Origin: Thermodesulfomicrobium sp. WS
GTDB lineage: Bacteria > Desulfobacterota > Desulfovibrionia > Desulfovibrionales > Desulfomicrobiaceae
Length of the DNA stretch: 64,000 nt
NCBI RefSeq assembly: GCF_027925145.1
Contig: NZ_AP027130.1
Coordinates: 1,116,001 to 1,180,000, forward strand
Direction of reading: 5' to 3'
Shown: in pieces, positions 16,558 to 24,036 of the stretch
Numbering within the stretch: the stretch's first letter is position 1
Layout of the letters: the number at the start of each line of letters is the position of its first letter
Program-made: the position numbers and the translations under genes
Notes under the pieces: generated by a model
The model's input: only the letters and a program-made list of their open reading frames with translations
Database searches by the model: none
Told to the model about the DNA's origin: nothing

Positions 16558-17556
16558 TTAGGCCGGCCAGCCAGGGGATGCGAGGCACCCTCCGCTGGCG
16601 GTCACCAGGAAGCAGGCGCATCCCGGAAGACTTGCGATCAGGCGCAGGGCCTCGCGTGGCGGCATGAGGGAAAGGGCCGTGGCCAGACCGTCCGCCTGCA
16701 TGACGGTGGGCGCGATCACCGAGACACTGCGCACATGCTGGGGAGAGCGGCCGGAGCGCGGGTCCAGCAGGTGGTGGGTCGTGGCCCCCACCGGGTGCTC
16801 GTAGCCTCCGGAGGTGGCCACCGCGCCGTCGCGCAGGGGGATGGTGGTGGGGTACTGGCCGCGTTTCTCCGGATCCTCGATGGCCACCACCCAAGGCCGG
16901 CCGGAGGCATGTCCCTCTGGGGAGCCTTGGGCCCGGATATCGCCGCCGGCGTCCACGAGGAAGTGGGCGATGCCGTGCGCGCGCAGGGTTTGGGCCGCCG
17001 CGTCGGCGATATAGCCTTTGGCCACGCCGTCCAGGGTGATGGCCATGTCTTGAGCGAGCGCAAGATGGCCGCCTGCCATGCGGATTCGTCCACTGTCCAC
17101 AAGGGCCAAGGCCTCTCGGAGGTCTGCGGGGTCGGGGTTTGCCTGGGTGCGCTCCAAGAGGTCGAGGACCGGGGCGATGGTCATATCAAAGCGCCCGGCC
17201 GTGGCCTTATGGAGCTCGAGACCATATTCCATGACGGTCTGGAGTTCCCCAGGAATGTCGTGCAGCTGTCCGTGGGCGTTGAGCGCCGAAAGGGGGGTGC
17301 GGGGATTGTAGCGGCTCAGTATCCCATCGAGACGGTTGATGGTGGCGAATGCCGCATCCATCGCTTCCTGGGCCTGGTGGGCTGAAGGGGCGACCGCAGT
17401 GATGCCCACGATGGTTCCGAGCAGGAGGCGCTCCTCCTGGAGCGATGGCAGTCCTGCCGCAGCACAAGGCAGCGCGCGCAGTATTGGTGCTCCAGCCGTG
17501 GCCGCAGTGCAGGCCGCAAGGAGCTGGAGGGCTTGGCGACGATTCATGGTGCGCAT
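16558..17556 (-). CDS. apbE: FAD:protein FMN transferase
   Basis: Attaches FMN covalently to Thr in target proteins such as RnfG. The 332-residue protein carries the ApbE blocks LDGVAKGYIAD and FLVDAGGDI and a final TADGLATAL-like segment (MQADGLATALSLM). The N-terminus contains a twin-arginine-like NRRQALQLL and a lipobox-like LLAAC, so it is exported, by Tat and/or as a lipoprotein. The ATG at 17556 has GGAG at good spacing. It is the last gene of the rnf operon, where its substrate is encoded. Confidence 0.93.
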   Translation of the reverse strand: MRTMNRRQALQLLAACTAATAGAPILRALPCAAAGLPSLQEERLLLGTIVGITAVAPSAHQAQEAMDAAFATINRLDGILSRYNPRTPLSALNAHGQLHDIPGELQTVMEYGLELHKATAGRFDMTIAPVLDLLERTQANPDPADLREALALVDSGRIRMAGGHLALAQDMAITLDGVAKGYIADAAAQTLRAHGIAHFLVDAGGDIRAQGSPEGHASGRPWVVAIEDPEKRGQYPTTIPLRDGAVATSGGYEHPVGATTHHLLDPRSGRSPQHVRSVSVIAPTVMQADGLATALSLMPPREALRLIASLPGCACFLVTASGGCLASPGWPA

Positions 17557-17566
17557 GGTGCTTCTC

Positions 17567-18448
17567 CTACGCGTTGAGGTCCACCACGTGGGTTTCTTCC
17601 GGAATATGGGCGGGTTCGGTCTCCGGGGGGGCGGAGACGGTCTCGGGCTGGAGGCAACGCAAAATCGAGCGGGGGCACGTGGTCACGCAGATCTCTTCAC
17701 AGGAGGGACCGTAGGCCAGGCAGGCTTTGTGGTCGATGACGATGCGGTTGTCCTCGATGGCGATGGCCTTGGCCGGACACTTTTTCACACAGGCCCCGCA
17801 GCTGATGCACCCTGCCTCGCACACATCCTTGACGGCCTTGCCCTTGTCCTTGGAGGAGCAAAAGACCATGACCCGCGCCCGGCGGGGGATGAGTTCCAAG
17901 ATGCCGTTGGGGCAGGTGCGCACGCAGGTGCCGCAACTGGTGCATTTGGCAGGGGAAATGTGCACCAGGTGGTCTTCGATCCACATGGCGTCGAAGGGGC
18001 AGGCGCGCACGCAGTCCCCAAAGCCGATGCAGGAGTACCGGCAGGCATCAGGGCCACCGTCGAGCAGTTTCGCCCCGGCACAGGTGGTGGCGCCGGCGTA
18101 ATCGTACTTGTGGGCCACCTTGCCTTCCACTTTGACGCAGCGGCGGAAGGCCACCATAGGCTCCACTTCTCCGGCGGCCTTGCCGGTGAGTTCCGCCACC
18201 CGCTTGGCCACGTCCGGACCTCCGGCGCAGCAGCGGTTGGGGGGGACGTTGGGATCGTTGAGCACTGCCGTAGCATAGGCCTCGCACCCGGCGAAGCCGC
18301 ACCCACCGCAATTGGCCCCAGGCAGGGCCTCGGTGACCACCTCAATGCGAGGGTCTTCTTCCACGGCCAAAAGCCGCGAGGCCACCGAAAGGATACTGGC
18401 GGAGACAAAGCCCAGGCCGAACAAGGTGACGACGGATTCAGCAATCAT
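17567..18448 (-). CDS. rnfB: Rnf complex ferredoxin subunit RnfB
   Basis: Electron-input subunit of the membrane Rnf complex (ferredoxin:NAD oxidoreductase coupled to ion transport). The 293 residues begin with one membrane helix, followed by the 4Fe-4S four-Cys domain (GANCGGCGFAGC about residue 45) and several ferredoxin clusters (CRYSCIGFGDCVRACP, CTSCGTCVRTCP, CISCGACVKKCP). A further C-terminal CxxxxxxxCEEICxxxCP run suggests an additional site. It sits between rnfA and apbE. Confidence 0.95.
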   Translation of the reverse strand: MIAESVVTLFGLGFVSASILSVASRLLAVEEDPRIEVVTEALPGANCGGCGFAGCEAYATAVLNDPNVPPNRCCAGGPDVAKRVAELTGKAAGEVEPMVAFRRCVKVEGKVAHKYDYAGATTCAGAKLLDGGPDACRYSCIGFGDCVRACPFDAMWIEDHLVHISPAKCTSCGTCVRTCPNGILELIPRRARVMVFCSSKDKGKAVKDVCEAGCISCGACVKKCPAKAIAIEDNRIVIDHKACLAYGPSCEEICVTTCPRSILRCLQPETVSAPPETEPAHIPEETHVVDLNA

Positions 18449-18463
18449 GCGATGCTCCTGGGG

Positions 18464-19039
18464 TTAGGCGATCATACCTTTGAAGGCCAAGAAGGCGAGG
18501 GACATGATCCCCGCCATGACCAGACCACTGGGCACGCCCTGCATGGAGCGCGGCAGACGTGTCACCACAAAGCGCTCCCGAATGCCGGCCATGAGCACAA
18601 TGGCCAAAAGGAAGCCCAGAGATGCGGCGATGGAGTAGAGAAAGGACGTCCAGAGGTCGAACTCTTTGCGCTGCACCAAGATGGCCACACCGAGCACTGC
18701 ACAGTTGGTGGTGATGAGCGGGAGATAGATCCCCAAGCTCTTGTAGAGAGGAGGAACCATCTTTTTGAGGAACATCTCCACGAACTGGACGAGTGCTGCA
18801 ATCACCAGAATGAAGATGATTGTCTGGAGATATCCCAGTTGGAACGGGTTCATGATGTACTTTTGGATGAGGAAGGTAATGACGGTCGCCAGCACAATGA
18901 CGAAGAGTACGGCTGCACCCATGCCGATAGCGACGCTCTTTTCCTTGGAGCATCCAAGATACGGGCAATTGCCCAAATACTGCGCCAAGAGGATATTGTT
19001 GACGAAGATGGCGGAGATGAAGAGCAGAAAGATGTCCAT
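18464..19039 (-). CDS. rnfA: Rnf complex membrane subunit RnfA
   Basis: A 191-residue protein with six membrane helices, paralogous to RnfE. The conserved Cys segments are present (GNCPYLGCSK near residue 24 and ITTNCAVLG near 110); in the complex RnfA and RnfE share an intramembrane Fe-S cluster. Homologous to NqrE. Gaps to rnfE and rnfB are about 15 bases. Confidence 0.96.
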   Translation of the reverse strand: MDIFLLFISAIFVNNILLAQYLGNCPYLGCSKEKSVAIGMGAAVLFVIVLATVITFLIQKYIMNPFQLGYLQTIIFILVIAALVQFVEMFLKKMVPPLYKSLGIYLPLITTNCAVLGVAILVQRKEFDLWTSFLYSIAASLGFLLAIVLMAGIRERFVVTRLPRSMQGVPSGLVMAGIMSLAFLAFKGMIA

Positions 19040-19054
19040 ACGATGCTCCTTGCC

Positions 19055-19771
19055 TTAGGCCTTGGCGCCCAAGCGTTCCAAGCGTTTTTGGGCGGCGATC
19101 TCGTCCATTTTCTTACATGCCATGCAGCCTTTGCATCCGGCATCGAGATTGGGATCCACCTCTAAGCCTTTGCGTTTGGCCTGCCAGATGGTGAGGAAAT
19201 TCATGCCTGCCAGGATGAGTCCGAGGCAGACAAAGGCGCCGGGTGCCTGCACCATGAAAGTGAAGGGGTCAAAGCTCGGCCCGAACACGTGGTGACCAAA
19301 CCAGGTGCCTGCGCCGAAGATTTCCCGCAGGCTGCCGAGAAAGGTGAGCGACAGGGTGAAGCCGATGCCCATGCCCAATCCATCGGCCAGGGCCAGATGG
19401 GGCGGGTTCTTGGCGGCAAAGGCCTCGGCGCGGCCGAGGATGATGCAGTTGACCACGATGAGCGGCACGAAGATGCCGAGCTGTTGGTAGAGGGGGTAGG
19501 CAAAGGCCTGCATGAGCATCTCCACGGCCACCACCAGGGAAGCGGCGATGGCAATGAAGCAGGCGATACGCACCTTTTTGGGGATGATGGAGCGCACGAG
19601 GGAAATCAGCACATTGGAGAGGGCAAGCACAAAGATGACCGCCGCGCCCATGCCGAGGCCGTTTTCGGCGCTGGTGGTCACCGCCAGGGTGGGGCACAGG
19701 CCGAGCACCAGGCGAAAGGGCGGAATTTCTTTCCAGAGACCTTTGGTGAATTCGGAGGTTATGGAGCCCAT
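19055..19771 (-). CDS. rnfE: Rnf complex membrane subunit RnfE with CxxCxxC tail
   Basis: A 238-residue integral membrane subunit, partner of RnfA, with the conserved Cys segments LGLCPTLAVT (about 28) and VNCIILGRAEA. The ATG at 19771 has AGGAAG upstream; an open extension further upstream lies inside rnfG and is a shadow. After the last helix is a soluble tail containing C213, C216 and C219 (GCKGCMACKK), which I do not know from canonical RnfE or NqrD and which could bind metal or Fe-S. Confidence 0.93.
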   Translation of the reverse strand: MGSITSEFTKGLWKEIPPFRLVLGLCPTLAVTTSAENGLGMGAAVIFVLALSNVLISLVRSIIPKKVRIACFIAIAASLVVAVEMLMQAFAYPLYQQLGIFVPLIVVNCIILGRAEAFAAKNPPHLALADGLGMGIGFTLSLTFLGSLREIFGAGTWFGHHVFGPSFDPFTFMVQAPGAFVCLGLILAGMNFLTIWQAKRKGLEVDPNLDAGCKGCMACKKMDEIAAQKRLERLGAKA

Positions 19772-19781
19772 AGCGTACTTC

Positions 19782-20369
19782 CTATTGCCAGGTGGTTTTG
19801 ATGGAATCTTTGAGCGCAGCGTACCAGCCGGCGACCTGTTTGACGGCTTCCGTGGCCCCGATGGACGAGTAGGTAGCGCCGGAAATGGCGTCGATGTCTC
19901 CACCTTCTTTTTTGAGCTTGGCCTTTTCGAGGAGCCGCCCTTTGAACTGCTTGGTAAAGCTGGGCTCAGCCACTCGGGAGCCGATGCCCGGGGTTTCCTT
20001 GTGGGTGGTGATGCTGATGCCCACGACTTTGTCGGTCGTGGTGTCGATACCGACGATGACATTGACGTCACCACCATACCCCTTGCCTGCACCTTCCATG
20101 GCGATGGCCTGCAGCTTCCCGTTTTTCATGACCGGGAACACCAAGAGTTCCTCGTTGGGACCGCCGCCGGGCTTGGCGAATTTTTTCCGGTCAGCGATGG
20201 GATCGTTGGCGGCATCGAAGAAGACTTGCTGGATGGCGGGTTTTTGTACGTAAGTGAGAACCTGCTCTTCAATGATGGGCGAGGTCCACACCTTGAGGCC
20301 CGAAAGGACAAATCCCGCCAGGCCGGTGATTGCCGACAGCACGACGATCATGCGGACAATTTCCATCAT
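19782..20369 (-). CDS. rnfG: Rnf complex flavoprotein subunit RnfG
   Basis: Periplasmic FMN-carrying subunit, 195 residues: one N-terminal membrane helix (about 5-25) followed by an FMN-binding domain. The ApbE target motif is DAISGATYSS with flavinylated Thr predicted at T166. Homologous to NqrC. ApbE is encoded in the same operon. Confidence 0.94.
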   Translation of the reverse strand: MMEIVRMIVVLSAITGLAGFVLSGLKVWTSPIIEEQVLTYVQKPAIQQVFFDAANDPIADRKKFAKPGGGPNEELLVFPVMKNGKLQAIAMEGAGKGYGGDVNVIVGIDTTTDKVVGISITTHKETPGIGSRVAEPSFTKQFKGRLLEKAKLKKEGGDIDAISGATYSSIGATEAVKQVAGWYAALKDSIKTTWQ

Positions 20370-20374
20370 GGCGT

Positions 20375-21328
20375 CTACCTCCCGCCAAAGGGCTTGGGTT
20401 GGATGAGGTCAAGGAGCGGGGTGCAGAGATTGGCCAGGAGCACCGCAAAGGGCGTCCCATCCGGGTAGATGCCATACACCCGGATGAGGATGGTGAGCGC
20501 GCCCGCCATGAGGCCAAAAAGTATCATGGGAATGCGAAACACCGGTGAGGCCGAGGGATAGGGGAGGAGAAAAAAGGCGGTGAATATCGTGGTGCCGGCA
20601 AGGAGATGGAAGAGGGGCGCGGCATAGAGCTGGGGATCGATGAGCCAATAGATGAGGGCAGTGCCGAACACCCCGGCGAGGTACGAGATCGGGATGTACC
20701 AGCGGATCTGCCCCATGCAGAGAAGTGCCACGCCTGCCGCCAGCACCAAGCCTGTCTGGGAGGCGCCGAGGGCACCGAGATTTTGGCCGAAAACGAGGCT
20801 GGAAAGAGAGATGCCCGAGATGGCCTCCACCCCGAAATATTTCAGCTCACTGAGCGGCTCCACCAGGTCCCAGCGCAGCAGCATGCCGTTGAGATCCATA
20901 TACCCAGGCCAGGAGACGGTGAGCACACACCAGCCCACCGCCGGGGCGCATACCGGGCTGCCGCCAAAACCCCCAAAGACCATGCGGCCGAGGATGATGG
21001 TCACTGCGCTGCCCACCACCACCAGCCACCACGGGGCGGTGGCGGGCAGCAGAAAGGCCAGGAGGATGCCGTCGGCCAGGGCGGTAAAGTCATGGGCCGA
21101 CGGAGACTGATCCATGAGGCGCTGGATGAGGGCTTCGGTGATGACCGCGGTCAGTCCGGCCAAGGCCAGGACCGTCACGGCATCGTAGCCGAAGCGGAAG
21201 ACACCCAGAAGGGCTGCAGGCACCAAGGCCACAAGCAGCCGATACATGTCGCCGGTCACGGTCCTGCCCGAGTGCCAGAAGGGCGGCGCCGTGACGGTAT
21301 GCAGAGAAGGGGATTGCTGGCTGACCAT
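20375..21328 (-). CDS. rnfD: Rnf complex membrane subunit RnfD
   Basis: A 317-residue NqrB/RnfD family protein with about nine membrane helices, part of the ion channel. The ATG at 21328 has GAGGAA upstream. Where most RnfD proteins have a covalent-FMN motif (S-[AG]-A-T-P-L), this one reads DLVEPLSELK at residues 154-163, so the flavinylated Thr appears replaced by Glu. The rest of the subunit looks intact (GGFGGSPVCAPAVG in place of the usual GG-N-NPA loop). Confidence 0.92.
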   Translation of the reverse strand: MVSQQSPSLHTVTAPPFWHSGRTVTGDMYRLLVALVPAALLGVFRFGYDAVTVLALAGLTAVITEALIQRLMDQSPSAHDFTALADGILLAFLLPATAPWWLVVVGSAVTIILGRMVFGGFGGSPVCAPAVGWCVLTVSWPGYMDLNGMLLRWDLVEPLSELKYFGVEAISGISLSSLVFGQNLGALGASQTGLVLAAGVALLCMGQIRWYIPISYLAGVFGTALIYWLIDPQLYAAPLFHLLAGTTIFTAFFLLPYPSASPVFRIPMILFGLMAGALTILIRVYGIYPDGTPFAVLLANLCTPLLDLIQPKPFGGR

Positions 21329-21350
21329 GCGCTGTTCCTCGCTGGAGTTG

Positions 21351-22541
21351 CTATTCGTCCTGCAGCCTGCAGGTGGCCACAAAGGCGTCCTGTTCTTCCA
21401 ATTTGTGCTTGGCCAGGCGGATATACTGGAGCACTGGCCGGTTGGCTGGGCACACATAGGTGCACAGGCCGCACTCCAAGCACGCCGCAATATGTCGAGG
21501 CCGGGTTTCTTCAAAGAGGGCGAACTCGGCATAGCGGGAAAGCATGCCCGGCTGGATACGCGCGGGGCACACGAGGACACATTCTCCGCAATTGATGCAC
21601 GGATTGGAGCCTACCTGGGGGTAGCGTCCTGGGGGAACGATGGTGATGGCCGTGCAGTTCTCCGGCATACCGATATCCAGCGAACTGATGGCTTCGCCGG
21701 TCATGGGGCCGCCCAAGGCCACCGTGGCCCCGGCCGGGACCTGCACGCCGAGGGCTGCGAGCACCTCCGCGATGGGCATGCCCGTGGGGACGCGCACGGC
21801 ATGGCCTTCCACGGTGAGCACTGCTTCGGTGAGCGGCAGGCCCGTGGTGGCCACGCGTCCCACCCGGTACAGATCTGCCACCGAGATGACGTCCGTGGCC
21901 TCGGGATTTTCCGAGCCCGTGGCGGTCACGGCAGCAAGGGCGTCCAGGGTGAAGGGATAGTCCGGATCCGTTTCCACCACATGGGCACCGTGGAGGCCAT
22001 ACCCCGAGCCGCGGGCGACCACGAGGTGGACATTGCCCGGGCGGATGGCCCGCTCCAGCAGGTTGATGCCTGCATCCAAGGTGGCGCGCTCGTCCCGCAA
22101 GAGCTGTTCGCTCACAAAGACCCCGGGTTCGGGGTTGAGACCATTGACCACCAAGGTCCGGGAGGGGTGGAACCGGAAAGTGTCGATGCCCATCTCCCGA
22201 AGCCAACGCACCAGGGCTTCGTCGGCAAGGCTTTTGGGGTCTGCACGCCCTGGCCGCTCCGGCGCAGGGGATTCTTTGCCTTCGGCCGGGGCAGGAATGG
22301 GTCCAAGGACGATGGCATCCGGCAGAATGTCCTCCACCATGCCGTCGATGGTGGCATGGACGAAACCCACGCCGAAGGGGCCAGAAGACGTCGTTTCGGC
22401 GAGGACCTGTCCCTTGCCCACCACTTGCTTTTTCTTCACCACGGGTGAGTGTCCTGGGGCCAGGGCGATGCGCACCCGCTGGGGATCGGGGAGGCTCCGG
22501 ATGCTGTCCGAAAGGGAAGCTGCAGTACTGAGTTTCTTCAT
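21351..22541 (-). CDS. rnfC: Rnf complex NADH/Fe-S subunit RnfC
   Basis: Peripheral cytoplasmic subunit of 396 residues carrying flavin/NADH-binding regions related to NuoF, a SLBB-type region (about 240-290) and two 4Fe-4S motifs, CINCGECVLVCP and CLECGLCTYVCP, in the last 75 residues. In the G-rich segment ARGSGYGLHG the typical NADH loop is altered relative to NuoF-like GGEExxL, so the physiological partner could be a carrier other than NAD; that is inference. It follows the decaheme cytochrome gene at 6 bases. Confidence 0.92.
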   Translation of the reverse strand: MKKLSTAASLSDSIRSLPDPQRVRIALAPGHSPVVKKKQVVGKGQVLAETTSSGPFGVGFVHATIDGMVEDILPDAIVLGPIPAPAEGKESPAPERPGRADPKSLADEALVRWLREMGIDTFRFHPSRTLVVNGLNPEPGVFVSEQLLRDERATLDAGINLLERAIRPGNVHLVVARGSGYGLHGAHVVETDPDYPFTLDALAAVTATGSENPEATDVISVADLYRVGRVATTGLPLTEAVLTVEGHAVRVPTGMPIAEVLAALGVQVPAGATVALGGPMTGEAISSLDIGMPENCTAITIVPPGRYPQVGSNPCINCGECVLVCPARIQPGMLSRYAEFALFEETRPRHIAACLECGLCTYVCPANRPVLQYIRLAKHKLEEQDAFVATCRLQDE

Positions 22542-22547
22542 GCCGTC

Positions 22548-23297
22548 CTACCTGGTATGACAACGTTTGCAGGACTTATCGCCAAAGGGGCCTTTGCCCG
22601 CCTGTTCATGGCATTGCATGCACTGCCCATGAAAGGACTCCATGCGCGCCGGCATGGGGATGGCGTCGGATTCGTAATGGCACGAGGCGCACGGGGGCTG
22701 CTTGGCCTCGCTCGTTCCTGGCAGGAAGTTGTGGCACGAGGCGCATCCTGCCATTTTTTGACCATACATGTCCTCATGACAGGACTGGCAGCGGGTGTGC
22801 ACGGCATCCCGCAGGGCCGGCGTGGCGCCATCCGCCGCAGGACCATGGCAGTTTTTGCAGGCTTGCGGCTCGGCCTCGATGTCCGGGCTATGGTGACAGT
22901 CGGTACATGCAGCGGCATAGCTTTGGGCATGGGTGTCGTGGTCGTACTTGATGGTCCCCATCTCTGCATGGTGGCACTTGGTGCAGCTTTCTTTGGGTAG
23001 CGTGCGCTGGTGCTCGGCAGAGAAGGTGGTGTTGAATTCCGTGGCATGACAGCTGCCGCACGGCAGGGGATCTTTTTGGGTGACCGTCATGTCATGGTGA
23101 CATGCCGCGCAATCTTTACCCATGGTTTTGACGTAATCGATGTGGCGCGAGTGGGTAAAGACAACAGATCCACCTTTATTTTCCAGCCGTAAGCGGACTG
23201 GAATTTCGTTGGATGGTGCCTGACGGGCAAAATTGCCCACAAGAACGAGGACAAAAACGCCGCATACAATGCTGATGGGAAGATAGCGCTTGTTCAA
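22548..23297 (-). CDS. Decaheme c-type cytochrome of the rnf operon
   Basis: Membrane-anchored periplasmic electron carrier with ten CxxCH heme sites (CAACH, CGSCH, CTKCH, CTDCH, CKNCH, CQSCH, two CASCH, CMQCH, CKRCH). I choose a TTG start at 23297 because it follows AAGGA at 7 bases and gives a standard N-terminus (NKRYLPISIV) leading into one helix; 249 residues. A longer frame to 23384 would include a Cys-rich head lying over a hairpin. Multiheme cytochrome genes heading rnf operons are known in Desulfovibrio and in acetogenic or methanogenic relatives (MmcA), where they connect Rnf to periplasmic redox pools. Confidence 0.9.
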   Translation of the reverse strand: MNKRYLPISIVCGVFVLVLVGNFARQAPSNEIPVRLRLENKGGSVVFTHSRHIDYVKTMGKDCAACHHDMTVTQKDPLPCGSCHATEFNTTFSAEHQRTLPKESCTKCHHAEMGTIKYDHDTHAQSYAAACTDCHHSPDIEAEPQACKNCHGPAADGATPALRDAVHTRCQSCHEDMYGQKMAGCASCHNFLPGTSEAKQPPCASCHYESDAIPMPARMESFHGQCMQCHEQAGKGPFGDKSCKRCHTR

Positions 23298-23365
23298 AGC
23301 TGTGTCCTTGTGTTCCGGTTTGACAAAAAAATGGACTTTTGCCTTCCGAAATTCATTTTTTCCGC

Positions 23366-23393
23366 AAAAAATACAAACCTTCAAAAGAAGGTT
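23366..23393 (-). terminator. Intrinsic-terminator-like hairpin upstream of the cytochrome-rnf operon
   Basis: On the minus strand AACCTTC, loop TTTT, GAAGGTT is followed by TGTATTTTTT. The stem is only 7 bp and AT-rich. It may end lipoprotein-gene transcripts or act as an attenuator in the leader of the cytochrome gene. The remaining sequence between here and 23544 contains one more hairpin (23511-23538, CTGTGCCG/CGGCACAG) without a T run. Confidence 0.45.
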
Positions 23394-23543
23394 GCAGGTC
23401 GTCTATCCAAGAAGGAATTGGATGTAAAGGGGGTTTTTGAAAAAAAATGAGGGATGCCTTGGAAGGGGGAGGCGAGAAGTCGATTATCGTTTGGTTTTTT
23501 GCAAGAGGAGCTGTGCCGACCCTCGAGGACCGGCACAGGCGGT

Positions 23544-23999
23544 TTAGTTCATGAGCACCCACTGCCCATAGGCATTGCGGCAGGCCTTGGTATGGATGGT
23601 TTCTGGTCGGCCGGAGGCGTCCTGGCCGGTGAGGGTGAAATCGCGGCAGATATCGTTGTTGGGAGCGGTGTAGGCCGGGGCAGGGGTCATTTGGTAGGCG
23701 CGACCGGTATCCGGGTTGACCCAGGACGTGGCCTGGCCGGAAGGCGAGCGCTCCAGGGCCGTGGAGATCTGCTGCCGGTCGTACTTATCCAGCTCATTGC
23801 CCACGATGTAGCCAAGGAGCGTCCCCACGGCAGCGCCGATGAGGGCGTTTTGGCCGCGTTTGTTCTTGGGGCCCAATTGGCCGCCTACGGCAGCACCGCC
23901 CAGGCCGCCGATGACCGCCCCGGTTTGTCCTTTGGTGGCGCAGCCCGAGGGCAGGGCGAGCACGGCTGCCATGAAGAGTATTCCCAGTGTCTTGTGCAT
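23544..23999 (-). CDS. Glycine-zipper outer membrane lipoprotein (17 kDa antigen-like)
   Basis: A 151-residue lipoprotein: signal peptide MHKTLGILFMAAVLALPSG with lipobox ending at C20, then a glycine-zipper membrane motif (about 25-70: GAVIGGLGGAAVGG and ALIGAAVGTLLGYIVG), then a small soluble domain with a Cys pair (CRDF...ACRN). The fold resembles the rickettsial 17 kDa surface antigen family. The ATG has GGAGGT upstream. Function is unknown; envelope integrity is the usual guess. Confidence 0.8.
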   Translation of the reverse strand: MHKTLGILFMAAVLALPSGCATKGQTGAVIGGLGGAAVGGQLGPKNKRGQNALIGAAVGTLLGYIVGNELDKYDRQQISTALERSPSGQATSWVNPDTGRAYQMTPAPAYTAPNNDICRDFTLTGQDASGRPETIHTKACRNAYGQWVLMN

Positions 24000-24036
24000 G
24001 ATGACCTCCATGTTCGGGTGACAGACGGGCCGATTG

